DNA of 64,000 nucleotides from Leptospira barantonii (GTDB lineage Bacteria; Spirochaetota; Leptospiria; Leptospirales; Leptospiraceae): NCBI RefSeq assembly GCF_002811925.1, contig NZ_NPDS01000002.1, positions 186,001 through 250,000 on the forward strand, in the 5' to 3' direction. Positions 22,099 to 30,811 of the stretch are shown here, one piece after another; position 1 is the stretch's first letter, and each line of letters begins with the position of its first letter. The notes under the pieces are model-generated. The model was not told the origin of the DNA and did not search any database. It was given only the letters and a program-made list of their open reading frames with translations. Position numbers and translations under genes: made by a program.

Positions 22099-23397
22099 CT
22101 AAACGGGAAATTCTCCCCTTTGAATTTGTGCGTAAAATCTGAGAAACGTCTGATTCGGTTTAAATTCGTCTTCGGGATCGTGCAAACCTTCTCTTATTTT
22201 TTTGACGAGATACATATCGATCTCGCCTTTGTTCTTCGCTTTAATTTTTCCTCTATGTTCACATACGAAAAAATCCTTTATCCTTTCGTATGTTTCGCTT
22301 GAGATGTTGACTTCTCCCGGAACTCCCGAGCTCTCCATCCGACTCGCGGTATTCACCGAATCACCCCAAATATCGTAGGCAAATTTATCCGTTCCGACCA
22401 CACCGGCCACCACGGAACCGGTATGAATTCCGAGTCTTAGTTCCCAACAGGGTTGGTTTAGATTTTCACTTTCCCGTTTTTTTAAACGCATAAATTTCTG
22501 GAATTCGAATCCGCATAACACCGCGTCGATGCAATGGGTTTTGTTCGTAAGAGGAATTCCTCCCGCGGCCATATACGCATCTCCGATCGTTTTAATTTTT
22601 TCCATGTTGTGTCTTTTGGTGATGGAATCGAACTCTCTGAAAAAGAGATCGAGTTCGCTTAACAATTTTTCGGGTGTCATCGTCTCCGCGATTTGTGTGA
22701 ATCCAGCCATGTCCGTAAAAAGAACGGTGACACTTTCATAACGCATCGGAACTACGTAATCGTTTCTTTTTAATTCTTCGGCGACCGTTTCCGGGAGAAT
22801 GTTAAGAAGCAGAGAGTCGGATTTTTTTCTTTCTATGTTCAGATTTCTCGTGAGAATAAAGATCAAAATTCCCGTTAAAATCTGAACGAATAAATAATTT
22901 CCTCCCGCGTCTATGTATCTTTCCGTATCGTTCGGATACGGTTTCACGAATCCACGATTGAAATATTCCGTTCCGTATAAGAACGCGGTCGCGGCGGCGT
23001 ATATCAAATATACGATCCATACGTTGTGATTTCTTAGAAGAATCGTCGCGATTACAAGAGCGGGTATGAAGTAATAATGATTTCCGCCGATCGATCCTCC
23101 GTTGAAGAACCACATAGAGGATAGATAGAGAAGAATGGTGAGATTGAAAGGCCAAAAGAGGGCGTAGTATATGTTTTTAATTCTCGATAAAAAATACATT
23201 CCCATCAAAAGAGTTCCGGAAACGAAATTCAGAAGAAAGATCACCATATAATTTTCGAGATAGAAGGAAGAGAAGGCGCCGAATATGTTTAGAACGCCGT
23301 TTAAAAAAGCGATCGTGTTGAACAGTCTGTGTTCCAGTGAATTCTTTTTCGGATCGCCAAATATAAAGTATACGATCTTAAGAATGGAATGAGTCAT
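22099..23397 (-). CDS. Membrane-bound class III adenylate/guanylate cyclase
   Basis: A 432-residue protein with about six membrane helices in the first 190 residues and a class III nucleotide cyclase domain after it. The catalytic domain begins VTVLFTDMAGFTQIAE, carrying the first metal-binding Asp; the second lies in KTIGDAYMAAGG, and the GDSVNTASRMESSG motif holds the transition-state Asn and Arg. It makes cAMP or cGMP from ATP or GTP; the choice cannot be read safely here. The membrane part probably senses a signal. Leptospira encode many such cyclases. Confidence 0.85.
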   Translation of the reverse strand: MTHSILKIVYFIFGDPKKNSLEHRLFNTIAFLNGVLNIFGAFSSFYLENYMVIFLLNFVSGTLLMGMYFLSRIKNIYYALFWPFNLTILLYLSSMWFFNGGSIGGNHYYFIPALVIATILLRNHNVWIVYLIYAAATAFLYGTEYFNRGFVKPYPNDTERYIDAGGNYLFVQILTGILIFILTRNLNIERKKSDSLLLNILPETVAEELKRNDYVVPMRYESVTVLFTDMAGFTQIAETMTPEKLLSELDLFFREFDSITKRHNMEKIKTIGDAYMAAGGIPLTNKTHCIDAVLCGFEFQKFMRLKKRESENLNQPCWELRLGIHTGSVVAGVVGTDKFAYDIWGDSVNTASRMESSGVPGEVNISSETYERIKDFFVCEHRGKIKAKNKGEIDMYLVKKIREGLHDPEDEFKPNQTFLRFYAQIQRGEFPV

Positions 23398-23486
23398 TTT
23401 TTTATCCTTCTATTTTCTTTGTCCGTGTTTATTACGGTTTTTGAATGGGTTCCGATCGGACGAAGTCCACCTTTTGAACATCGGTT

Positions 23487-24518
23487 TCAATCCGATCTAG
23501 GATTCACCTTTCTATCTCCGGCGTAAAAACGGAGCAGGGTTCTTATGATCTCGATCAAACTCGTTTTGGGAATTCCGCGTTTTCGATTTTCGGAACCGAT
23601 TTTGAACAAAAGATTCCATTGTTTGAATAGAATCGAATACATTTTCCAAATCGAAAAATTAGGATCGTATAAATTCGTGGATTCGGAAGTGATTCCGTTC
23701 AATTCTACGATTCCGAATTCTTTTCCTTTTTTGAATGTGTCCTCGGAGCGATAACGAACATCGTATCTTCCGAAATAGAAACCCGAAAATGTTTTCGAAA
23801 TCTCGTCTATCCTCTCGGTCAATTCTTCCGTTACTAAATGGCTTCCGTCCGTAAACAAAGTCCCTTGACAATGGTTTCCGGCTTCGGCTAAACGTTTTAT
23901 TTCTCCCGGATTCAAAATCGTATTCCATTCTTTTTTGTGTCTTTCGTAAAAAACTTTCCATTGATATCGGAACCGAGGATGATCGAGAATCAATTCCCCC
24001 AAAGATTCTTTTCCGTTTCCTTCCAAGATCGGAAACGTCTTTTGTGTGATTGAAAAGATTCTCCCCTTGTCTTCTCCGGGAAAACGATAGTAAAAAATTC
24101 CCGCTTCCTCGGGCCCCGCATGATATTCCTGCGCGATCAGATCCACATTCGTAGACTTGAGAGATTCTAAAACTTCGGAATCGTTTTTTACGAGTTTTAA
24201 TCCGGCCCCTCTTTGACCGGCGTCCGGCTTGAGTATATAAGGATATTTGAATTTATTTTTTGCGGCTTCCAGAGTCCGAACTTCGAATTCCCTTTCGATA
24301 TTTCCGTTTTCTCTGGATACTTTCATAAACTTTAATATATGTTTCGATTTCAGATTTTTTAGGATTTGTTCTTTGGATTCTCCGACAAGACCGCCCAGCG
24401 GGATTCCCGGATTGGCGGCGCAGATCGTACCGAAACCCCAATGACGGATCGTTAGATAAACTATGTATGGAACAAGGGGCGCATAGAACAGCCAAGCGGG
24501 CCAGAATTCAGGTCGCAT
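23487..24518 (-). CDS. ATP-grasp domain protein
   Basis: A 343-residue protein of the ATP-grasp superfamily, which joins a carboxylate to an amine or thiol via an acyl phosphate. It starts with MRPEFWPAWLFYAPLVPYIV, a hydrophobic opening seen in relatives annotated as D-Ala-D-Ala-ligase-like. The ATP-binding segments KYPYILKPDAGQRGAGLKLV and the acidic FGRYDVRY...FGIVELNG with Glu and Asn for metal are present. The start is uncertain: an open frame extends to 24653 into the neighbouring gene, but ATG at 24518 fits the family and avoids the overlap. The product is unknown. Confidence 0.6.
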   Translation of the reverse strand: MRPEFWPAWLFYAPLVPYIVYLTIRHWGFGTICAANPGIPLGGLVGESKEQILKNLKSKHILKFMKVSRENGNIEREFEVRTLEAAKNKFKYPYILKPDAGQRGAGLKLVKNDSEVLESLKSTNVDLIAQEYHAGPEEAGIFYYRFPGEDKGRIFSITQKTFPILEGNGKESLGELILDHPRFRYQWKVFYERHKKEWNTILNPGEIKRLAEAGNHCQGTLFTDGSHLVTEELTERIDEISKTFSGFYFGRYDVRYRSEDTFKKGKEFGIVELNGITSESTNLYDPNFSIWKMYSILFKQWNLLFKIGSENRKRGIPKTSLIEIIRTLLRFYAGDRKVNPRSD

Positions 24519-24573
24519 TAATTTTTTTAGTTCGATTCTTCCGAAAGAAACGGCTTTCTTTGGAAGAATCGAT

Positions 24574-25098
24574 TTACGATTTGCGGACGCCGATTTTTTT
24601 CTGAAACTGAAGAGTCGATAAGGCGACTCCAAATTCTTCCGGTAGAGAAACATTGGTTAAAAAGCACTCCGCATAAAGTTTGATGATCGCCATGTGATGA
24701 ATCGTATGTTCCTGAACGTATAAAAATTCCCGCTTTAGATTGCTTATGGTTTTTCCTTCCAAGCCGGAGTTTGAATCCACGAGATAGACGAGTTCAATGA
24801 TTTTGTTTTCGTCGATTCTTTCGAGTTTTCCGAGCAGTTCGAAAATTTTATCTCTCGCGGCGAGGGGAGAGGTTTCGTAAAGAGGATTTCTTTTTCTTTG
24901 ATCGTAGGAAACGCTGGATACTTCGATTCCGTCCGCGAGATTCTCCAATACTTCGATACAATGACGAACGTGTTTTCCTATGCTCGAACCTTTTACCTGA
25001 GTGATCTCTTTTGAATATTCGATTTCTTCAATGATCGATAGAAGATCCGTGAGTTGATGGAACGTGCGCTGAATGTTTTTATATTGTAAAGGTAACAT
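24574..25098 (-). CDS. DinB-like four-helix protein
   Basis: A 174-residue helical protein resembling the DinB/YfiT family. It has His residues spaced as in metal-binding members: HVRHCIE near residue 42 and HTIHHMAIIKLY near residue 134. Such proteins are often metal-dependent thiol-S-transferases or of unknown role. ATG at 25098 is chosen; an upstream in-frame ATG at 25167 adds 23 polar residues without a ribosome site. Confidence 0.6.
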   Translation of the reverse strand: MLPLQYKNIQRTFHQLTDLLSIIEEIEYSKEITQVKGSSIGKHVRHCIEVLENLADGIEVSSVSYDQRKRNPLYETSPLAARDKIFELLGKLERIDENKIIELVYLVDSNSGLEGKTISNLKREFLYVQEHTIHHMAIIKLYAECFLTNVSLPEEFGVALSTLQFQKKIGVRKS

Positions 25099-25179
25099 CG
25101 CTGAATTCTTCGGAAGAGAGCTTTCGAGGTTACAATGTGAATATTTTTTTTCCCGATTTGCAATCAATTAAACCGGAAA

Positions 25180-25211
25180 TTGAAAAAGAAAGACAGAGCC
25201 GAAGCCCTGTC
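25180..25211 (-). terminator. Intrinsic terminator of the exbBD-tonB operon
   Basis: Read on the minus strand: GACAGGGC, a TTCG tetraloop and GCTCTGTC, followed by TTTCTTTTTC. It lies just after the tonB stop. Confidence 0.85.
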
Positions 25212-25233
25212 CGTTTAAGTTTTCGAGTGGGGT

Positions 25234-25812
25234 TTAATAAAGACTGAATCGAACCGGTATGAGAACTTTTACCGTGATCGCTTTTCCTTCCAGAATCGAA
25301 GGCGAATATCTTTTTTTGTAGAATGCTTCCACCGCGGATTCTTCCAATCCGAATCCGAGCGCCTTTCCTACGGACCGAACTCTCAACACTTCTCCGGTAT
25401 CGGCGATTACGATTTCAAGAGTTGTAGTTCCGGATATACCGGCGGCTTTCGCTTCGCTCGTAAACACGGGGATAACGTTCGGAGTTAAGTCGACCGGAGC
25501 GGTTGCTCCTGAGATGACCGCGTCCTGCGCTCCGGCGATTCTCGGATCTTCCTTCTTTTTCAGCGTATCCGTTAATTCGAAGTCGCCGTCTTCGGGCGCT
25601 CCTTCCGCGGGTTCTTGAATCGAAAGGTTGTCTATGAACGCCACTTCTTCCACGAGCTTCTCCAGTCGATTGAATTCGATCGAAGGTGTGTACCAAAAAA
25701 GTAGAATCAATATCTGTATGACGAAAGAAAGTCCGATCCATGATTCGTACGGATATCTTTCGATAAAACGTCTTAGTTTTACTTTGAGTTTATTTTGAGT
25801 CCCGGTATTCAA
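25234..25812 (-). CDS. tonB: TonB-family energy transducer
   Basis: A 192-residue TonB protein: a short cytoplasmic start, one membrane helix ([17 protein letters not shown]), an acidic periplasmic linker, and the C-terminal TonB domain ([20 protein letters not shown] ... [20 protein letters not shown]). It passes proton-motive energy from ExbB-ExbD to outer-membrane receptors. The linker is short and lacks the usual Pro-Lys repeats, so it may span a narrow periplasm. It follows the second exbD after 11 bases. Confidence 0.85.
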   Translation of the reverse strand: MNTGTQNKLKVKLRRFIERYPYESWIGLSFVIQILILLFWYTPSIEFNRLEKLVEEVAFIDNLSIQEPAEGAPEDGDFELTDTLKKKEDPRIAGAQDAVISGATAPVDLTPNVIPVFTSEAKAAGISGTTTLEIVIADTGEVLRVRSVGKALGFGLEESAVEAFYKKRYSPSILEGKAITVKVLIPVRFSLY

Positions 25813-25823
25813 TGCCAGTTCCT

Positions 25824-26243
25824 TTATTTCAACCCGCCGCCCTGGGTCGTTTTCGTCACCAGAGAGATCTTCAGCGCGCCTGCGTCTTGTAAGGTTTCGA
25901 ACACTTGATCCAACTCGGCGTAAGGCAATTCCTTATCCGCGTGGATCAGAACTTTTAAGTCCGGTGTGGTGGTTAGTTTCGCTCTTATGTTATTGATTGC
26001 TTCGTTGATCGGCATCTTTATAGAATTATAAAATACGGTTCTATTCGGATCCGCGCTCAAGTAGACGTTCGCGATTTTCTTGTTCAACTGTTCTCCGCCG
26101 GGAACGTCCGGCAGAGCGATCGGGATATCCGGGTCGGTATCCAATACGGAAGTAACCATGAAGAATACGAGCAGAAGGAACGCGATGTCCGCCATGGAAC
26201 TTACGGGAATCGACGGAGGATTCTTTTTCTTTTTTAAGCTCAT
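25824..26243 (-). CDS. exbD: ExbD/TolR-family protein, copy 2
   Basis: A 139-residue ExbD protein with one N-terminal membrane helix carrying the conserved Asp ([16 protein letters not shown]) needed for proton flow and a periplasmic domain ending [20 protein letters not shown]. It follows the first exbD after 4 bases. With ExbB and TonB it forms the energy unit for outer-membrane uptake. Confidence 0.85.
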   Translation of the reverse strand: MSLKKKKNPPSIPVSSMADIAFLLLVFFMVTSVLDTDPDIPIALPDVPGGEQLNKKIANVYLSADPNRTVFYNSIKMPINEAINNIRAKLTTTPDLKVLIHADKELPYAELDQVFETLQDAGALKISLVTKTTQGGGLK

Positions 26244-26247
26244 TGGT

Positions 26248-26667
26248 TTATTTTAACCTTTTGACGGAGATCAATTTGAATCCCCGCAGTTGTACGGCCG
26301 AAAGCGCGTCGAGCATGTTTCCGTATTTCGTTTCGCCTGTCGTTTTTATCAATGCGACTTTGTTCGCGATATCGGGAATCTCCAATAGATTCAACTGCTG
26401 ACGGAAATCGTTTAGATTTCTGTAATCCTTCGTACCGATGGATTTATTTCTCATCTTGATGGTTTCGCCCGTCACGAGAATTTCGTAAACGTTTTCCCGA
26501 AGAACCGTCGTCGGGTTCGCGTTCTTTCTCGGAAGTTGAATGTTCAGACCTTCCTTTACGAAAAAGACCGCGGTCACCATGAAGAACACAAGAAGAAGAA
26601 ATGCTATATCCGACATCGAGGATGCGGAGATTTCTTCCAATACGCGTTTCTTTTTTATTTGGATCAT
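26248..26667 (-). CDS. exbD: ExbD/TolR-family protein, copy 1
   Basis: A 139-residue paralogue of the downstream exbD, again with the Asp-bearing membrane helix ([16 protein letters not shown]). The periplasmic domain differs more ([16 protein letters not shown]). Two ExbD types in one operon may form a mixed dimer or serve different partners; this is common in TonB systems of bacteria with several receptors. Confidence 0.85.
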   Translation of the reverse strand: MIQIKKKRVLEEISASSMSDIAFLLLVFFMVTAVFFVKEGLNIQLPRKNANPTTVLRENVYEILVTGETIKMRNKSIGTKDYRNLNDFRQQLNLLEIPDIANKVALIKTTGETKYGNMLDALSAVQLRGFKLISVKRLK

Positions 26668-26696
26668 AAAGATACCTTTATATTACAAAAACCGAA

Positions 26697-27521
26697 TTAA
26701 CCTTTTTTGGAATTTCTTTTCAGGAATTCTTTGTAGATTCTGTTGGCCGCTTCTTCGATTTCGGAAGTAAAGCCGTCGATTCTTGAAGTAAGGTATTGGT
26801 GGAATGTCATCGCGGGAATCGCAACGATCAAACCTGCCGCGGTCGTGATCAAGGCTTCCTTGATACCACCCGCAACTACTTTCGCGTTTACTTGATCCGC
26901 GTTTGCGATCGCGTCGAACGCGTTGATCATCCCGGATACGGTTCCTAAGAACCCGATGAGTGGAGCGATTGTCGATACCGCCGCTAAGATTACGAGTCCT
27001 CTTTCAAGAACTGTGATCACTTCGGCCGCTTCTCTTTCCACACCCTTTGCGAAAATTTCCGCGTCTCCGGAGGAAACGTCGATACCGCCGGATAAAACCT
27101 GAGTGATCTTGTAATCCTTTCTTTCATCCAAGAATCCTTGAACCGCGTCGAGTCCTTTGGAATCCATCGCGTCTCCCAAGTCTATGTTGTAACCTTTAGG
27201 AAGAAGTTTCGCTGTGGATAAGAAATAAATTCTTTCGAAGATGATTCCCAATGCAACGATCGAAGAAAGAGCAAGAGGATACATGGTCCAACCGCCGAGA
27301 AGAAAAAGATCCACGAATCCCCAGCTTTTTTCCGCTTTCGGAGCGGGTGCGGGAGTTTCGGCTGGAGCCGTTTCGGTCGCCGGAGTTGTAGCTTCGGTTT
27401 TAGTAGGTTCGGTAACTTTATCTTGAGCTAAAATTGCGGTAGTGGAAAGGGAAATGAGTCCCGAAAGAATGAGCGCGGTTGCTACCCATTTGAATTCTTT
27501 TTTTATGGAAGAAAATTTCAT
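26697..27521 (-). CDS. exbB: ExbB/TolQ/MotA-family proton channel
   Basis: A 274-residue ExbB-like protein. It starts with a signal peptide (about 1-32) and a Pro/Ala/Thr/Glu-rich periplasmic stretch (33-64), then three membrane helices including [20 protein letters not shown] and [16 protein letters not shown], the conserved MotA/ExbB signature. The extended N-terminus is typical of larger ExbB forms. It is the first gene of exbB-exbD-exbD-tonB; the 290-base region before it (27522-27811) likely holds the operon promoter, but I see no clear consensus. Confidence 0.85.
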   Translation of the reverse strand: MKFSSIKKEFKWVATALILSGLISLSTTAILAQDKVTEPTKTEATTPATETAPAETPAPAPKAEKSWGFVDLFLLGGWTMYPLALSSIVALGIIFERIYFLSTAKLLPKGYNIDLGDAMDSKGLDAVQGFLDERKDYKITQVLSGGIDVSSGDAEIFAKGVEREAAEVITVLERGLVILAAVSTIAPLIGFLGTVSGMINAFDAIANADQVNAKVVAGGIKEALITTAAGLIVAIPAMTFHQYLTSRIDGFTSEIEEAANRIYKEFLKRNSKKG

Positions 27522-27811
27522 CGATATCTCCGATCAAAATGTGATCGTAATATAGGGGAGAATTGTTACCGCAAGATTACAAAAGAATTACGGGTTTGCG
27601 ACTTCAGAAAGCGCGTCGGGGTTTCATCCGCTTCGTTTTATGGAAAGAATACGAAATAGTTTCTAAACGAAGACAAGGGTAGAAGTTCGAAAGCGACAAA
27701 CAAGAAGCGGTTCAAAGAACACCGTAGAAATGAAATGAAAATGGGAAAGACAGGAAAGGATTGAGAATGAAGCGAGAACAAAAGTAAGAACTCGCTTCAT
27801 CCGTTCGTTTC

Positions 27812-28330
27812 TTATTCTCGTTTGAGATGATAGAGTTTGTATTTTCCCTTATATTCTAAAAACGTACTGAACGAACGCAGTGTGATGGTCGTGTGATCCT
27901 TCGGATTGAGTAGGGTGGTCGCACATCCGAGATGTAAAGTAAACGGTCCGTATTCTTCCGGTTTTCTTCTGCACTGAACGGATTTGAATTGATAATCGAT
28001 TCCGGCTCCGCTTAGAAAATTGAACTGTTCTTTGATGACGATGTTGGTTTCCATATTCATGTGTTCGTATGCGAGTTCGGGCGTCATGCCGGGATCGCTC
28101 GTAAACCTTTCTCCAACGTGTTTCCAGAACATCGTATTGTGTTCTTCCGGACTTAAGATAAGGTTTTCGATTCCCTGAAGATCTTTTTTTCGAAGCGCGT
28201 CGATCGCTTTGACCACAACTTCTTCCTTGGTAGGATAGAGATATGTGATCGGATAGTTCGTAAAAAGATTACATTGATAGGCGAAGACGAGGATACAAAG
28301 GGAAAGTTTTGCGTGAATGGATGACTTCAT
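27812..28330 (-). CDS. Hypothetical lipoprotein
   Basis: A 172-residue protein with a short signal segment ending in the lipobox FAYQC at about residue 20, so probably lipid-anchored. The rest has alternating helices and strands with a helical middle (PTKEEVVVKAIDALRKKDLQ), a fold style seen in NTF2-like or DUF4878-type exported proteins. I recognise no specific function. It lies between the TonB operon and the large beta-helix lipoprotein. Confidence 0.65.
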   Translation of the reverse strand: MKSSIHAKLSLCILVFAYQCNLFTNYPITYLYPTKEEVVVKAIDALRKKDLQGIENLILSPEEHNTMFWKHVGERFTSDPGMTPELAYEHMNMETNIVIKEQFNFLSGAGIDYQFKSVQCRRKPEEYGPFTLHLGCATTLLNPKDHTTITLRSFSTFLEYKGKYKLYHLKRE

Positions 28331-28362
28331 GTGTGAATTTTTAAATCCTAAAATATTCCGTA

Positions 28363-28395
28363 AATAAAAAACCCACTCCGTTGCCGAAGTGGGTT
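28363..28395 (-). terminator. Intrinsic terminator after the large lipoprotein
   Basis: Read on the minus strand: AACCCACT, 10-base loop, AGTGGGTT, then TTTTATTTA. It separates the large lipoprotein gene from the small lipoprotein gene. Confidence 0.85.
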
Positions 28396-28424
28396 TCGTT
28401 TCCTAACTTAGAATGAATTCTAAA

Positions 28425-30653
28425 TCAGTTGCTTGGATAAGACGCCCAACCTGCAGTCCAATCCGCGCCGGAGAAGTCGATCGCTCCATAATAAGTCGCG
28501 CTCGAAAAACCCGTTCCAAAGTTAGCCGCCGCCGTAGTGTTACCGCTTACGTTCGCCGCATTTGGTGCGTAGTTCGGAGAAGTGTAGTTGGTAGCCGCGG
28601 TTGAAATCGACACCGTGTTATTGGAAGTCACAACCACCGCGCCTGTGCAACCGGAAGCCGCTGAAGCGTCGTTCGCAAAGATGTTCGTTGCAGTTGCAAT
28701 CGCCGCACCACTGGAGTCACCGCATTTAACCGCCGCTTTTGAACCGTAACCAACGATCAAGAAGTTGGTATAATCTCCAACGCTGATCGCCGCGCCCGCT
28801 CTACGAACGAAGATTGCATCTCCATGATTCGTGTCCGCAGGGTTTCCCGATCCAACACAAGTGATGTTTGCGAAGTATGGATCCGCACAATCACCGGCGC
28901 CTCTTGCAGAGCTTGTGCAAGAAAGAGCGGAGTTACCATCGCCTTCGATACAACGAGAAGTATCGTCGTTTGCCGCGATGGAAGTTTTGTAAAGGTGAGT
29001 GATACCGAATTGGTATTTACCGATAAATCCGTCTGCGAAGTCGAACTGATCGTCCCGGTTACCGGTAGAGATCATGTAAGTAGCAGTGAAAGCACCACCC
29101 CATTGTTCGAAACCGTCGTCAAATCCCATGTGGCACTGAACGTGATCCAGAGTGGTTTCTTGACCAACACCCATCAAAGACACACAGTTTCTTTCGTTAC
29201 CTGGGGAGAATGGAGCGCCCGCGAATTGAACCACAACGTAGCTCAGCTTGCTTGCGCTAGCGGCATCGGAGTAGCTACTTCCACCGAAGGAACCAGTATC
29301 TCCTTCACCCACTGCGACCGAACCACGGCCACCGAAAGTTTGGATTGCGTTTCCTTGGAGAATGATTCCTTGCCAGTCCGCAGGAGCTCTTGAGCCCGCG
29401 TTTTGAGAAGAAGTAAACGTGATCGGTTCAGCGGAAGTTCCGTTAGCGATCAGCTTTCCACCCGGTTTTACTAAAAGCGCACCCGCTGGAGAAACCGCTC
29501 CGTAAAGAGTTGTTCCCGCTTGGATCGTAAGAGTTACACCGCTTGGAACAATCACAGTTCCGCTTAAGAGATAAGGGCTACCCGCTTTTGTAAGAGTTAC
29601 GTTGCTTCCTAAGGTTCCGCTGATTGTGTTGTAATTTCTTGGATACACAACGTTTAAAGAAACGGTAGAGAAGGAAACGTCATAAGAACCCGCATATTTA
29701 GTAGGTTCACCGGAAGGGAAGATAGAAGTCCAGCTGTTCGCTTCTTGTGCGGTGATGTCGAGACCTGTGGAAAGTTCCAAAGGACCGTTTGCAAGTTTAC
29801 CGGAAACGGGGCTGAGAAGTGTAGCCACACCGTTTTTGGTAATTTTCAAACGACGAGGTTTCAGAGTAGTTCCGTCGCTCTTAGTCACGAGAAGTTTATA
29901 AGTATTTCCTAAACTAGAAACGTTGAACTTCACGTGAGAAAAACTTCCGCTTGCGTCCGTTGTAAAAGTCGCGATTACGGTTCCGGATGCTTGAACGGTT
30001 GTATCGATTCCAACTGCGGTTGCGGCGGATTCCAGAGTCGTTACGTCGCAATAAATTCTATACTGGTCTTTCGTGTATTTCAAAGGTTCAGCACCGGCGC
30101 CAGTCGCGTCTCCCGCGGCAGGATATACGGTGTTGATCTTTGCAACTAAGTCGCTTCCGCATTTAGAAGCAACAAATTGTGCTCCTGCGGAAGAGCCAGC
30201 AACTGCGTTTGCCAAACTCGCAATATAAGTAGCAGGACAGTTCGTTCCTGTGTTCACAAGGTTTGTAGAATCGAAGCTATTGCAAGCACTTCCGTCTGCG
30301 GCAGTAGCCGCCGCTCCTTGAGAGTTGTTAAAGAGGAACCCGCCTGGGATTACGTTGTTACCGGAAACCCCGCCGTTTGATTTTCCCGCGGCGTTGTTGT
30401 TGATCCAGTTCGGAGGAAGAACGGTAGCGGAGCTTTCGCCTCTTCCTAAGATCTGAACCGTAGCATTCGCTAAGGGAGCTTGATTCTTGTCTACTAGGGT
30501 ACCGGAAATATAAACGCCAGGTTGTTCTTGTCCAAGTATTAGTGCTAATATTGCCAGGTCGTTGTTGCTTTTTTTCTTATGGCAATTCGCTGCGAAGAGG
30601 GCAAGTGCCGCAAGTCCCAGAGAGATTCCCATTCTTTTCATGGATGGATTCAT
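28425..30653 (-). CDS. Large beta-helix-like surface lipoprotein
   Basis: A 742-residue lipoprotein: signal segment then lipobox FAANC, followed by a carboxypeptidase-regulatory-like beta domain (GTLVDKNQAPLANATVQILG) and, from about residue 350, a right-handed beta-helix pattern typical of surface proteins (SGTVIVPSGVTLTIQAGTTL ... LLVKPGGKLIANGTSAEPIT). Paired Cys residues in the C-terminal half suggest disulphides. It follows the TonB receptor gene after a terminator. Large lipoproteins beside TonB receptors often act as surface partners that catch the substrate; that role here is inference. ATG at 30653 is chosen over 30641. Confidence 0.7.
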   Translation of the reverse strand: MNPSMKRMGISLGLAALALFAANCHKKKSNNDLAILALILGQEQPGVYISGTLVDKNQAPLANATVQILGRGESSATVLPPNWINNNAAGKSNGGVSGNNVIPGGFLFNNSQGAAATAADGSACNSFDSTNLVNTGTNCPATYIASLANAVAGSSAGAQFVASKCGSDLVAKINTVYPAAGDATGAGAEPLKYTKDQYRIYCDVTTLESAATAVGIDTTVQASGTVIATFTTDASGSFSHVKFNVSSLGNTYKLLVTKSDGTTLKPRRLKITKNGVATLLSPVSGKLANGPLELSTGLDITAQEANSWTSIFPSGEPTKYAGSYDVSFSTVSLNVVYPRNYNTISGTLGSNVTLTKAGSPYLLSGTVIVPSGVTLTIQAGTTLYGAVSPAGALLVKPGGKLIANGTSAEPITFTSSQNAGSRAPADWQGIILQGNAIQTFGGRGSVAVGEGDTGSFGGSSYSDAASASKLSYVVVQFAGAPFSPGNERNCVSLMGVGQETTLDHVQCHMGFDDGFEQWGGAFTATYMISTGNRDDQFDFADGFIGKYQFGITHLYKTSIAANDDTSRCIEGDGNSALSCTSSARGAGDCADPYFANITCVGSGNPADTNHGDAIFVRRAGAAISVGDYTNFLIVGYGSKAAVKCGDSSGAAIATATNIFANDASAASGCTGAVVVTSNNTVSISTAATNYTSPNYAPNAANVSGNTTAAANFGTGFSSATYYGAIDFSGADWTAGWASYPSN

Positions 30654-30752
30654 TGTGATATGAAATCTCCTAATTTGATGGGTCCTATTGAACAAAATTA
30701 ATGTTTCAATTGTGTTTCGTTTTGGTTATGATTTGATTAGATTCTGCGGTGC

Positions 30753-30796
30753 AAAAATAAAAAATCCCGCGATGTTTTTAAAAGCATCACGGGATT
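30753..30796 (-). terminator. Intrinsic terminator after the TonB receptor
   Basis: Read on the minus strand: a 12-bp stem with one mismatch (AATCCCGTGATG / CATCGCGGGATT), then TTTTTATTTTT. It partly uncouples the receptor gene from the downstream lipoprotein gene. Confidence 0.85.
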
Positions 30797-30811
30797 CGAG
30801 TCGAAAGAGAC

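Noticed and set aside
24519..24653. An N-terminal extension of the ATP-grasp protein
   Set aside because: It overlaps the DinB-like gene by 80 bases and lacks a ribosome site; the ATG at 24518 starts at the usual family beginning. Not fully excluded.
28824..29393. A 189-codon plus-strand open frame opposite the large lipoprotein
   Set aside because: It lies wholly inside a well-supported lipoprotein gene on the other strand, has no ribosome site, and its composition (Ser/Thr/Val/Arg) is what the reverse of that gene gives.
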